Assembly (NCBI GenBank): GCA_031392945.1
Contig: JANMVT010000098.1
Span: 1 to 34,846 of the forward strand
Source: JANYCG01 sp031392945
Lineage (GTDB): Bacteria; Pseudomonadota; Gammaproteobacteria; Burkholderiales; Burkholderiaceae_C
Direction: 5' to 3'
DNA length: 34,846 nt
In this document: one piece after another, positions 22,029-32,204 of the stretch
Position numbering within the stretch: the stretch's first letter is position 1
How the letters are laid out: every line of letters starts with the position of its first letter
Made by a program: the position numbers and the translations under genes
Notes under the pieces: generated by a model
Databases searched by the model: none
Seen by the model: the letters and a program-made list of their open reading frames with translations, nothing else
What the model was told of the DNA's origin: nothing

Positions 22029-25000
22029 TCAGTGCAGGCTGGCGTGGCTGCTCTGGTCGAACAGGTCGACCTGGGCGACTTTTTCGCCCGGCGTGCCAAG
22101 CAGGGCGACAAATTGCGCCAATTCTTCGTCTTCAATGAAGCTGGCTGATGAGGCCGCCACCAGCAGCGCCTCGGGCGACTGGGGCCGCGCCACGATGAAT
22201 CCCTGGACGTAATCCACGCCGATCTCGGTCAAGGTCTGCACCGTGGCGGCGTCCTCTGCCCATTCAGCGATGGTCTTCATGCCCAGGTTGCGCGCCAGGC
22301 TGACGATCGCCTCGACAATCGCCACATTCGCCGGGTGTTTGTTCATGTTGACAATGAAGCTGCCGTCGATCTTCAACAGGTCAGCCGTCAACTCTTTCAG
22401 GTAGGAGAACGAGGTGTAACCCGCGCCAAAATCGTCCAGCGCCACCTTGGCGCCGTAACTGCGCACTTTGTCGACAAAGCGCCTGGTGTTGTCCAGATCA
22501 TGCAAGGCCACGCTTTCGGTGATTTCCAGGCACAGGCGGTCAACGATATGGATGTTGTGCTCGAGCATGGCGTAAACGTCTTGCAGGAATTTCTCGTCGT
22601 TGAGCGATGCGCCGCTCAGGTTCATGCAGACAAAGCGGGTCTGTTTCAGCAGCCCCAGGTTCTTGTTCAGCCAGGCCAGGGTGGAGGACAGCACCCAGCG
22701 GTCGATCACGCTCATCTGGCCGCTTTTTTCACCGGCCGAAATCAGGCGATCGGTGGGGATCAGGCGCCCGTCCTGGTCTTTCATGCGCAGCAGGACCTCG
22801 AAATTGAGCGACTCGCGCGGCGTGCTCAGCGACATGATGGGCTGCATCACCAGAAACAGGCCATCCGTCGCCGACGTGGTGGAGAGCTGCTCGACCAGCT
22901 TGAGCTCGGCCTCATGGCGGTCGAAGGCGTTGGCGTTGCGCTCGTACACCACCAGGGAGTCGCCGCTGCCGGCCTTGGCGTCATGGCAGGCGCGGTCGGC
23001 GGTGGAGACGGCGTCTTTCACCTCCATCTCCGAGCTCACCTCGATCAGGCCGATGGATCCGCGCACGTGGAAAGCCCGCTCGCCCACGCGGTAAGGGGTC
23101 GCCCCCAGGCTTTCAATGATGCCCCGGCAGATCAGGGCCGCCACCGGAATCTTGGTGTCGGCCATGACCAGCACAAACTCGTCGCCGCCAACGCGCCCGA
23201 ACTGCATTGCCCCCGAGATCATGTGGGTCACGCGCTGGCAGACCTGCTGTAGGACATCGTCGCCGGCGTTGTGGCCGTACAGGTCGTTGATCAGGCGAAA
23301 GCGGTCCAAATCAAGGTAGGCCAGGGCCAGCGGTTTGCCCATGGCTAGCTGGGTCATGGCGCCGTCCAGGGCTTTTTCGATGCCCCGGCGGTTCAACACC
23401 TTGGTCAGCGGGTCGTTGTTCACCAGAAACAGCAGCTCTTCGGTGGCACGGGCTTTTTCAGTGATGTTTTGCAAGGAGCCCTCAATCCGGTTGTTGGCCA
23501 GGGTGGCGCGAACCAGATAGCGGTTGACGTCCGAGTCCGGACCGCCCAACAACTTGGCCCGACCCCTGAGCTCAAGCTCGCCGTCAGCCTGCGTATGCAC
23601 CAGGTTGTGCAACTGCGCCCAGGCGCCGCCGCTGAAATACCGCTGCCAGGTGTGGCCCCTGCGCTCAAGTACATTCGTGCCCAGCATGCGCATCAGGGCC
23701 GGGTTGGCGCTCAAAAAGCGCCCGCGCATGTCCAGCGAAAACAGGCCGATGGGCATGGCTTCATAGGTGTGCTGCAACTCCGCCTGCACTTCCACGCGTT
23801 TGTTGTGCTCCTGACGCATTTGCGCGGCGATGGCCAGCGCGGCCAGCAGGCTGGACGACAGCGCCGCCGTCACGCTGTTGAACGAGCCGATCAGGCTCTT
23901 GACGCCCAGCGCGGCGGCCAGGACTTCATAAAAGGAAGCCGCCAGCGCCAGTGCGATGGACGCGCTGTACCACATGGCTACGCTGGACTGCGTGGTTATC
24001 ACGATCCGCACTAGAGACACCACCATGATGACAATGCACAGTGCAGTAGCGACCCACAAGAAGGGCAGAAAGTCGCGGTAAGGAACCAGGCTGGCAAGCA
24101 GCAGCATAGGCAGGCAGATCCATTGCGCAATGCGCAGCAGCCAAAGCAACCTGAGCTTGGCCAGGTCATCGCGGAACAGCGAGTTGAACAGGGTTACCGA
24201 CAAGAGCAGATACACCGCGAGCGTGAGCTCGCGGACACGTACCAGCCATTCCGGCGGAATCGCATACCCCAGCCATTGGGCATCCCACCCGGCGGACAGC
24301 GCGCCCATGCGCAGATTCACCACCAGCCAGGCGGCGAACAGCATGTAGAGTCCGCTGCGGTTGATCAGGGCGGTGATCATCACAAACACGGCCAAAATCA
24401 GGATGCCGCCGTCCAGCAAACCCGATTTGCGATGGAATTCCTGGGCTGACAGCTGCAAGTCTGCCGTGGGCCACAACTGGGCCGAAAGCCGGGCGGGCCC
24501 GACCGATGTTGCGCGGCAGACAATTTGCCTGCCTGCGGACTCCGGCCCCAAATCCAGCCCAAAGCCGGCCTTGACGGCCGACATGGCGCCGCTGGCCTTG
24601 CCGCGTGCGGCCACGCCCAATTGCGCCAGGCCTTGGGCGTCCCAGCAAGTTGTGGTGATGGCGTGGCGGGAAGGCAACTCGACCGACAGCGGCGCTTTGT
24701 CGGCGTCCTGGGGAATTGCAAAGGAAAACCAGAACGGCGCCTGTGACAGATTGGTGTCAAAAAAGGCTTGAAACCCCAGTTTGGACAGGCTGGCGACGGC
24801 CTGTTCAGGGCTGTTCAGGCCATCCGCCGCCTGCGCCACCTGAATATCGAGTTGTTGCGGTTCGTAGTTGGGAAATTGGTTTTTCCAGGCCAGCAGGGCC
24901 ACCAGAGAGGCCATGCCGATCACCAGCGGGATCGCATAAGTCGAAAAGACATACAGCAGTAGTTCCAGCGCCTGGTTGATGCGCAGGGCCTGCGCCCCGA

Positions 25001-25049
25001 AAAATGCTGTTTTCTTCGTCAATTTGTTCGTCGCCCCAATGCGGAACAT
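22029..25049 (-). CDS. Membrane sensor with PAS, GGDEF and EAL domains (c-di-GMP synthesis/breakdown)
   Basis: About 1006 residues. One N-terminal membrane helix is followed by a periplasmic domain (about 50-215) and then a seven-helix membrane block resembling 7TMR-DISM (about 220-400). A PAS-like domain (about 425-530) precedes GGDEF and EAL. The GGDEF signature is intact at 621-625 but has no RxxD inhibitory site. The EAL domain keeps its catalytic residues: EVLLR at 751, NLSG, LEITES, DDFGAGYTS, LKIDGSF, AEWAE and YVQGF. Both synthesis and hydrolysis are thus possible. A TTG at 25115 would add 22 residues; neither start has a good ribosome-binding site. Confidence 0.93.
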   Translation of the reverse strand: MFRIGATNKLTKKTAFFGAQALRINQALELLLYVFSTYAIPLVIGMASLVALLAWKNQFPNYEPQQLDIQVAQAADGLNSPEQAVASLSKLGFQAFFDTNLSQAPFWFSFAIPQDADKAPLSVELPSRHAITTTCWDAQGLAQLGVAARGKASGAMSAVKAGFGLDLGPESAGRQIVCRATSVGPARLSAQLWPTADLQLSAQEFHRKSGLLDGGILILAVFVMITALINRSGLYMLFAAWLVVNLRMGALSAGWDAQWLGYAIPPEWLVRVRELTLAVYLLLSVTLFNSLFRDDLAKLRLLWLLRIAQWICLPMLLLASLVPYRDFLPFLWVATALCIVIMVVSLVRIVITTQSSVAMWYSASIALALAASFYEVLAAALGVKSLIGSFNSVTAALSSSLLAALAIAAQMRQEHNKRVEVQAELQHTYEAMPIGLFSLDMRGRFLSANPALMRMLGTNVLERRGHTWQRYFSGGAWAQLHNLVHTQADGELELRGRAKLLGGPDSDVNRYLVRATLANNRIEGSLQNITEKARATEELLFLVNNDPLTKVLNRRGIEKALDGAMTQLAMGKPLALAYLDLDRFRLINDLYGHNAGDDVLQQVCQRVTHMISGAMQFGRVGGDEFVLVMADTKIPVAALICRGIIESLGATPYRVGERAFHVRGSIGLIEVSSEMEVKDAVSTADRACHDAKAGSGDSLVVYERNANAFDRHEAELKLVEQLSTTSATDGLFLVMQPIMSLSTPRESLNFEVLLRMKDQDGRLIPTDRLISAGEKSGQMSVIDRWVLSSTLAWLNKNLGLLKQTRFVCMNLSGASLNDEKFLQDVYAMLEHNIHIVDRLCLEITESVALHDLDNTRRFVDKVRSYGAKVALDDFGAGYTSFSYLKELTADLLKIDGSFIVNMNKHPANVAIVEAIVSLARNLGMKTIAEWAEDAATVQTLTEIGVDYVQGFIVARPQSPEALLVAASSASFIEDEELAQFVALLGTPGEKVAQVDLFDQSSHASLH

Positions 25050-25330
25050 CAAGCCGGGCAGGGCTTTGGGGCCGCCGCGCCGCGCAGCAGGCTGCGGCGG
25101 CTTGATTTCCTGCAATCAAATGGAATTTTTGCCAACGCTCTGAAAAGCGTAGCAAAGGGTGGACGTTAACCTGCTACGGGCCAAACGGCAAGGGGTCCTA
25201 ACCCATGCCGTGAATAAAAAACAACATTTAAATCATCAAGTTGGCGCAAAAATCTGATGTGATGCCTCAGGCACATGGGTGGCTGCAAAGCCGCCGGGTG
25301 GCTGTGCAGGCTCTTGCGCCGCGCCGTTTT

Positions 25331-26170
25331 CTACATGGGGAAAGTGATGCCTTTGGGCAATGCATCTGGCGTCGGCCGGGGCGAAAAGCGCGGCACGCGG
25401 CGCTCGCCCAGTTCAATGTCGGGGTGGTAGGTGCGAAACGCAAAATCAAACAGCGGGTTGTTGCCCGCTGTCCAGCGCGCCTCTGCCGTTTTAACCTGGG
25501 AGCACATCACGCGGTGGGGCAGGTTGCCAACGTGGGCCAGGGGAATATAGCTTTCGCCGGGGAAGATGTCCTCAAACAGCATGCGCGCATACTGGCGGTC
25601 AATGGGTGAACGCCCGGTGATCACCATCCAGTCGATGTTGACCAGCTTGCAATACAGGTAAAACGCCTTGAACAACACGGTGGTGACCAGGCGCCCGCCC
25701 TTGCCGTCGGTCACACCCAGGCGCGTCGCTTCGGCCAGGCGCTTGCCTTGCAGCCAATCGGGCAGTTTGATCGACTGCTCCAGCGACAGCGGCTTGAATT
25801 CATTGGTCTGGATGCGCATCGTGCCCAGGGGCGAGCCGTCCAGTTTGGATTCGGCTAGCAGCACCACAACGCCGCTCTCGGTGTCGGTCGGCTCGGGCGT
25901 CTTCAAGCTTTCGGCGAACACCGGCAAATGCCGGGCGTAAGCCGAATGGCGGATGCGCACCGCCTTGCTCAAATCTTCGTCGCCGTCGACCAGACGCACC
26001 GTGAAAGGCAGCACCTCCTCGACCATGCGGCTGGGGTTGCCGCGCGCCTTGTCCGCGCCCGGGCGACCCGCCAGCTTGGCAAAAGCCGCGTCTGGCAAAG
26101 GCTGGGGCCAGGCATCACGGGTTTCGATCCGGCTGAACCGGTTGGCGCTCTGGCCGCTTTGTTTGATCAT
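25331..26170 (-). CDS. GNAT-fold acyltransferase, candidate N-acyl amino acid synthase (FeeM/LuxI-like)
   Basis: A 279-residue protein. The central part resembles the GNAT subgroup that includes FeeM N-acyl amino acid synthases and LuxI-type autoinducer synthases. VRIRHSAYARH (about 71-81) matches the early substrate-gating segment, followed by the strand SPLGTMRIQ (113-121), LAEATRLGVT (145-154) and an IDWMVITGRS strand (179-188). The enzymes in this subgroup join an acyl chain from ACP to an amino acid or related amine. GGAG precedes ATG 26170, and a plausible promoter lies about 50 bp upstream. The neighbour is a GGDEF-EAL protein on the same strand. Function is inferred from fold resemblance. 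Confidence 0.6.
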   Translation of the reverse strand: MIKQSGQSANRFSRIETRDAWPQPLPDAAFAKLAGRPGADKARGNPSRMVEEVLPFTVRLVDGDEDLSKAVRIRHSAYARHLPVFAESLKTPEPTDTESGVVVLLAESKLDGSPLGTMRIQTNEFKPLSLEQSIKLPDWLQGKRLAEATRLGVTDGKGGRLVTTVLFKAFYLYCKLVNIDWMVITGRSPIDRQYARMLFEDIFPGESYIPLAHVGNLPHRVMCSQVKTAEARWTAGNNPLFDFAFRTYHPDIELGERRVPRFSPRPTPDALPKGITFPM

Positions 26171-26217
26171 TGTCTTGCTCCGCAGTGGTGGCGTGAGAGC
26201 TTCAGGCCATGAAACTG

Positions 26218-26245
26218 AATGTAATGAGCACAGGCATTTTGTTAA
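26218..26245 (-). promoter_or_regulatory. Possible sigma70 promoter of the FeeM-like gene
   Basis: On the minus strand TTAACA (26240-26245, five of six consensus bases) is followed after 16 bp by TACATT (26218-26223, four of six). This would give a leader of about 40 nt with GGAG near its end. I saw no operator beside it. The rest of the 250-bp gap to the DUF1223 gene shows nothing definite. Confidence 0.4.
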
Positions 26246-26421
26246 GTCGGGGTTTGGATGTTTGGGCTGTAGGTGTTTGCCTTACATGCAGCCACCCCGG
26301 CGGGCGGGCCACCGCGCACCGCCATGCCTTGCGCAGGCGGGCGAAACATGCCGGAGACTGGCAATTGGGACTGCGCAGCGTGCGAAACTCCAGGGCCGCG
26401 GCCCCGAGGCCTGCAACGCCG

Positions 26422-27219
26422 TCAACAGCCCACAGACACCGCCTGCAATGGCCGTCCGCTTCTGGGGTCGAACACCACCAGATTGATCTGGCGCGCATGC
26501 CCGGGCGTGGCGGCAATGCTGCGCCACGTCAGTTTTTGTGGCGCTTTGGCGTCGCTCCGGTAGTTGCCCACCGGCGTGTACTGGCGCACCACAAAATCAT
26601 GTTGCAACAACTCGCCGGCGTTTTCGCCCGCCTTCACTTTCGAGCTATGGCCATGCTCGGTCACGCTCCAATAGGCCGACCACACGCCCGATCCGCCCGA
26701 TCCGGCAGTGCCGCCAGGGCCATCCTGCACAGTGCCCAACGGCGTCACCACCGCCTCAAACTGGTCAGGCCCGACCTGCTTCAGGCTGATGGCCGCGCCC
26801 GGCGGCTCGTTGGCGGACGGCACGCGGCCCCAATCGCGCCAGTCGCGCCCATCGAGCACGGCTTGCGGCGTGTAGATCGACGATTGGCGGTTGAAACTGG
26901 CGATCTGGCGCTGGCGCGCAGTGTTGGCCGGGCTGGCGAAACGGTCGACCCAGCCGATGTAGTCCCAATACCCCACATGAAAGGCCTGAACCACGGGCTC
27001 GGCGGCGGCTTTGCCAGTGCCAGCGGTTTTGAGCGTGGACAGCCATTTGTCCGCTGGCGGGCAGGAACTGCAGCCTTCCGACGTGTAAAGCTCGATCACC
27101 GGCGTGCGTGTGGCACCAGACTGCGCAAAGCAGCCGCCCGCCGCAGTTTCCATGCCAAAAACAGCCGTAGCCCCCGTCAGAAATGCATAAGAAGCTATTA
27201 TTTCGATAGTATTTTTCAT
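26422..27219 (-). CDS. Secreted DUF1223 family thioredoxin-like protein
   Basis: A 265-residue exported protein. The N-terminus is a signal peptide (hydrophobic stretch, likely cleavage after CFA near residue 32). The mature part starts with VIELYTSEGCSSCPPADKWL (about residues 40-59), the DUF1223 hallmark, with a CSSC pair in thioredoxin-like position. IYTPQAVLDGRDW is a second conserved block. The biochemical role of the family is unknown. ATG 27219 was chosen; an in-frame TTG at 27225 with GGAG nearby is an alternative. Residues 3-12 come from the dispersed repeat at 27185. It is divergent from tex. Confidence 0.92.
   Translation of the reverse strand: MKNTIEIIASYAFLTGATAVFGMETAAGGCFAQSGATRTPVIELYTSEGCSSCPPADKWLSTLKTAGTGKAAAEPVVQAFHVGYWDYIGWVDRFASPANTARQRQIASFNRQSSIYTPQAVLDGRDWRDWGRVPSANEPPGAAISLKQVGPDQFEAVVTPLGTVQDGPGGTAGSGGSGVWSAYWSVTEHGHSSKVKAGENAGELLQHDFVVRQYTPVGNYRSDAKAPQKLTWRSIAATPGHARQINLVVFDPRSGRPLQAVSVGC
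27185..27213 (-). repeat. Dispersed repeat inside the DUF1223 signal peptide
   Basis: On the coding strand it reads ACTATCGAAATAATAGC followed by TTCTTATGC. It is read in the majority frame, giving TIEIIASYA at the start of the signal peptide. It aligns without gaps to the copy at 6944 and lies in the same place, the start of an exported protein. Confidence 0.6.
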
Positions 27220-27255
27220 GGCCAATCAACTCCAAATGGGCTGCGCGTGGACGAA

Positions 27256-27285
27256 ATTAGAGCGTGGCCCGGGCCCCAAGTTCAA
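27256..27285 (-). promoter_or_regulatory. Possible promoter of the DUF1223 gene
   Basis: On the minus strand TTGAAC (27280-27285) is separated by 18 bp from TCTAAT (27256-27261, five of six consensus bases). Transcription would start near 27249, about 30 nt before the ATG at 27219. The remaining gap to tex (27286-27479) shows no clear promoter on the plus strand. Confidence 0.4.
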
Positions 27286-27479
27286 AACCACGGCAAGCCT
27301 GTGGCAAACTCGCGCCCTTGACCGTTTTGCCGCGCCTTCCCCCAGCCTATCGCTCACCCTCTAGCTCATCCCCTGGCGCGTCACTTTCTTAGCTTTTCCC
27401 CGGTTTTCTTTCAGCCCGGCCGCAGCCAGCGCCGCCTGATTCCCCTTTGGTCGGCACAAGCCCGGTTTTTCTTACCCCC

Positions 27480-29987
<2,508 letters not shown>

Positions 29988-30041
29988 TTTTTTGCATAAA
30001 CACGGCACAATGCGTTACATGAATTTTGGAGATGGATCGCC

Positions 30042-30866
30042 ATGGAGTTGAGTGCATTGTTGGCGTCGCAATTCAACCTGCCCAGCATCCCCAGGGTGGT
30101 GGCCCTGCTGTTGGCCGAGCTGGACCGTGATGAGCCGGATCTGAAAAAAGTCACCCAGCTTGTCAGCACCGACCCGGCGCTGACCACGCTGCTGCTGCAA
30201 ATCTCCAATTCGGATGACTACAAACTGGCCCACACCATCAACAGCGTTTCGGAATCGCTGGCGATCCTGGGCCTGAAACACGTGCGCGCCATGGCGCAAA
30301 AGGCGGCTGCGGGCAGTTCGTACAAGGCGGTGGCGGGGCTCAATCTGCAGCAGTTCTGGGGTTACAGCCTGAACGTGGCCAAGGTGTCGCGCTCGCTGGC
30401 CGGGTTGGTGCGGCAAAACCAGCAGGCGGCCTTCACCTGCGGCCTGATCCATGCCGTGGGCGAACTGGCCATGTACCTGGCCATGGGCGAAAAAATGTCC
30501 TACATCAGCGAAAACGCGCCTGCGCTGGCCTTGAAACGCGCCGACGTCGAGCTGCGGGCGTTGACCTACTGTTACGCCGAGGTGGGCGCCGGTTTTGCGC
30601 GCCAATGGCAGTTCCCGCAGCCCATCGTGGACGCGCTCGAGCACCAGTGCCGCCCGTTCGAGAAAAACGTCTACGAGCCGCTGGCCGGCATCATCCACCT
30701 GGCCACCTGGCGCGCCCGCGCCAAAGAAGCCGGGCTGGACCAGCGCGCCCTGGCGGTAACCTTCCCCGGCGCCGTGGGCGAGATCATGAAGCTCGACATC
30801 GATATGGTCTTGCAGCAAGACCCGATTGACTGGTCGCAGCAGGCGCAGGGCCGCACTTTCGCATGA
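30042..30866 (+). CDS. HDOD domain protein
   Basis: A 274-residue single-domain HDOD protein, a helical fold related to HD phosphohydrolases that usually serves as a scaffold in bacterial signalling rather than as an enzyme. LPSIPRVVALLLAEL, TDPALTTLLLQISNS and ESLAILGLKHVRAMA are the characteristic helices. FTCGLIHAVGELAMYLA (about 143-159) corresponds to the HD-like region, where the second metal ligand is not kept. GGAG at 30029 supports ATG 30042. With two c-di-GMP genes in the window it may belong to the same signalling network, but nothing here shows this directly. The stop codon lies inside the first unit of a 13-bp tandem repeat. Confidence 0.92.
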   Translation: MELSALLASQFNLPSIPRVVALLLAELDRDEPDLKKVTQLVSTDPALTTLLLQISNSDDYKLAHTINSVSESLAILGLKHVRAMAQKAAAGSSYKAVAGLNLQQFWGYSLNVAKVSRSLAGLVRQNQQAAFTCGLIHAVGELAMYLAMGEKMSYISENAPALALKRADVELRALTYCYAEVGAGFARQWQFPQPIVDALEHQCRPFEKNVYEPLAGIIHLATWRARAKEAGLDQRALAVTFPGAVGEIMKLDIDMVLQQDPIDWSQQAQGRTFA

Positions 30867-30987
30867 CGCAATGGCATGACGCAATGGCCTGATCCGATGC
30901 CTTACGCAATGGCCGCCTGATCCGTTGCCTGCCTTATTCCCACCCGCAGACCCACCCGCAGACCGTTCGCGGCGCATCACGCATCAC
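30861..30987 (+). repeat. Cluster of three short tandem duplications
   Basis: Three different units are each duplicated head to tail: GCATGACGCAATG (13 bp) at 30861 and 30874; CACCCGCAGACC (12 bp) at 30941 and 30953; and GCATCAC (7 bp) at 30974 and 30981. A separated pair GCCTGATCCG lies at 30887 and 30915. The first unit contains the HDOD stop codon. They fill the gap before the patatin-like gene. I see no gene or regulatory site here. Confidence 0.85.
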
Positions 30988-30995
30988 GCACCGGC

Positions 30996-32162
30996 ATGCA
31001 AGCCCTTCGCATCCACGCCGGCCCCGCCGCACGGCAACACATCGCCCGCCACGGCCTCTGCCCAGCCGACATCGGCGCCATTCCCGGCGCGGCGGGCGGC
31101 CCCAAGGGCCTGATCCTGGGCCCGCTGGACCGCTTCCTGTTCGGCGCCTGGCTGGCGGCCAGCCAGCATCCCATCGACCTGGTCGGCGCGTCCATCGGCG
31201 CCTGGCGCATGGCCACGGCCTGCCTGGGCGACCCGCTGGCGGCCTTCACCCGCCTGGAGGGCGATTACATCGCCCAACACTACGAGCTGGCGCCGGGCGA
31301 AAAACGTCCTGCCGCCGGCCGCGTGAGCGAGATGTTCAGCCAAAGCCTGCAAGATTTTTATGGCGGGCGCGTCGACGAGGTGCTGAACCACCCGCGTTAC
31401 CGTCTGCACATCCTCACCTCGCGCGGCCGGCACCTGTTGGGCCGCGAAGGCGTCTGGCGCACGCCGCTGGGTTACGCCGGCGCGTTTCTGGCCAACAGCC
31501 TGCGGCGCAAAGCCATGGGCGCCTGGCTGGAGCGGGTGGTGTTCTCTGCCGGCAAAGCGCCGCTGCCGTTTGCAACCGACGATTACCGCACGCGCCAGGT
31601 GGCCCTGACCCAGGCCAACTTTATGTTGGCGCTGCAGGCGAGTTGTTCGATTCCGTTTGTCTTGAAGGCCGTCCACAATATCCCCGGTGCGCCGCCCGGG
31701 GCCTATTGGGACGGCGGCATCACCGACTACCACCTGCATCTGAATTACCCAGGCGCTATAAAAAAAGAAGCTAACTATACATATGTCACAAGGGCAAATG
31801 GCCAATTTGACCAGCAAGATCGGGAAATGCAGCCCGAAAACGCCGCGCCGCCGCCTCAAATCGTGCTGTACCCGCATTTTCAAAGAGCCGTCGTTCCAGG
31901 CTGGCTCGACAAGGGCCTGAAATGGCGCCATGGCGCCACCCGCCATCTGGACACCATGCTGCTGCTGGCGCCCAGTCCCGACTGGGTCAAAACCTTGCCC
32001 AATGCCAAATTGCCAGACCGCCAGGACTTCCCCCATTACGGCAACGACCTGGCAGGCCGCGTCAAGGCCTGGACCCGCGCCGTCAGCGCCAGCCAGCAAC
32101 TGGTCGATGAGTTTGCCACCTGGCTGGAAAAACCCGACATGGGCCAGGTATTGCCGATTTAG
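30996..32162 (+). CDS. Patatin-like phospholipase/acyl hydrolase
   Basis: A 388-residue protein with the patatin Ser-Asp dyad pattern. A glycine-rich oxyanion-type stretch GAAGGPKGL (31-39) is followed by the nucleophile elbow GASIG with S66 and then DGG with D239. These imply lipid acyl-ester hydrolysis, though the sequence is divergent from classical patatins and the substrate is unknown. No signal peptide is visible. Residues 253-272, shortly after the catalytic Asp, are encoded by the long-form dispersed repeat. ATG 30996 is preceded by tandem duplications and lacks a clear ribosome-binding site. The trhO fusion gene follows at 42 bp. Confidence 0.82.
   Translation: MQALRIHAGPAARQHIARHGLCPADIGAIPGAAGGPKGLILGPLDRFLFGAWLAASQHPIDLVGASIGAWRMATACLGDPLAAFTRLEGDYIAQHYELAPGEKRPAAGRVSEMFSQSLQDFYGGRVDEVLNHPRYRLHILTSRGRHLLGREGVWRTPLGYAGAFLANSLRRKAMGAWLERVVFSAGKAPLPFATDDYRTRQVALTQANFMLALQASCSIPFVLKAVHNIPGAPPGAYWDGGITDYHLHLNYPGAIKKEANYTYVTRANGQFDQQDREMQPENAAPPPQIVLYPHFQRAVVPGWLDKGLKWRHGATRHLDTMLLLAPSPDWVKTLPNAKLPDRQDFPHYGNDLAGRVKAWTRAVSASQQLVDEFATWLEKPDMGQVLPI
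31752..31809 (+). repeat. Dispersed repeat inside the patatin-like gene (long form)
   Basis: GCTATAAAAAAAGAAGC continues into a tail containing CATATGTCACAAGGGC. The 43 bp at 31767-31809 match the selO copy at 38 positions but are read in another frame, giving EANYTYVTRANGQF. The AT-rich stretch stands out in a GC-rich gene. Confidence 0.85.
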
Positions 32163-32204
32163 CCCCGGATAGCGCCAGCCGGCGATGGCGGACAATTGGA
32201 CGCC

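Noticed and set aside
26209..27321. A 370-codon plus-strand open frame opposite the DUF1223 gene
   Set aside because: No recognisable domain and Arg/Ala-rich shadow composition. The minus strand encodes a signal peptide and DUF1223 motifs with a plausible promoter.
29992..30020. Promoter for the HDOD gene (TTGCAT-17 bp-TTACAT)
   Set aside because: Each box matches only three of six consensus bases. Only the spacing is right.
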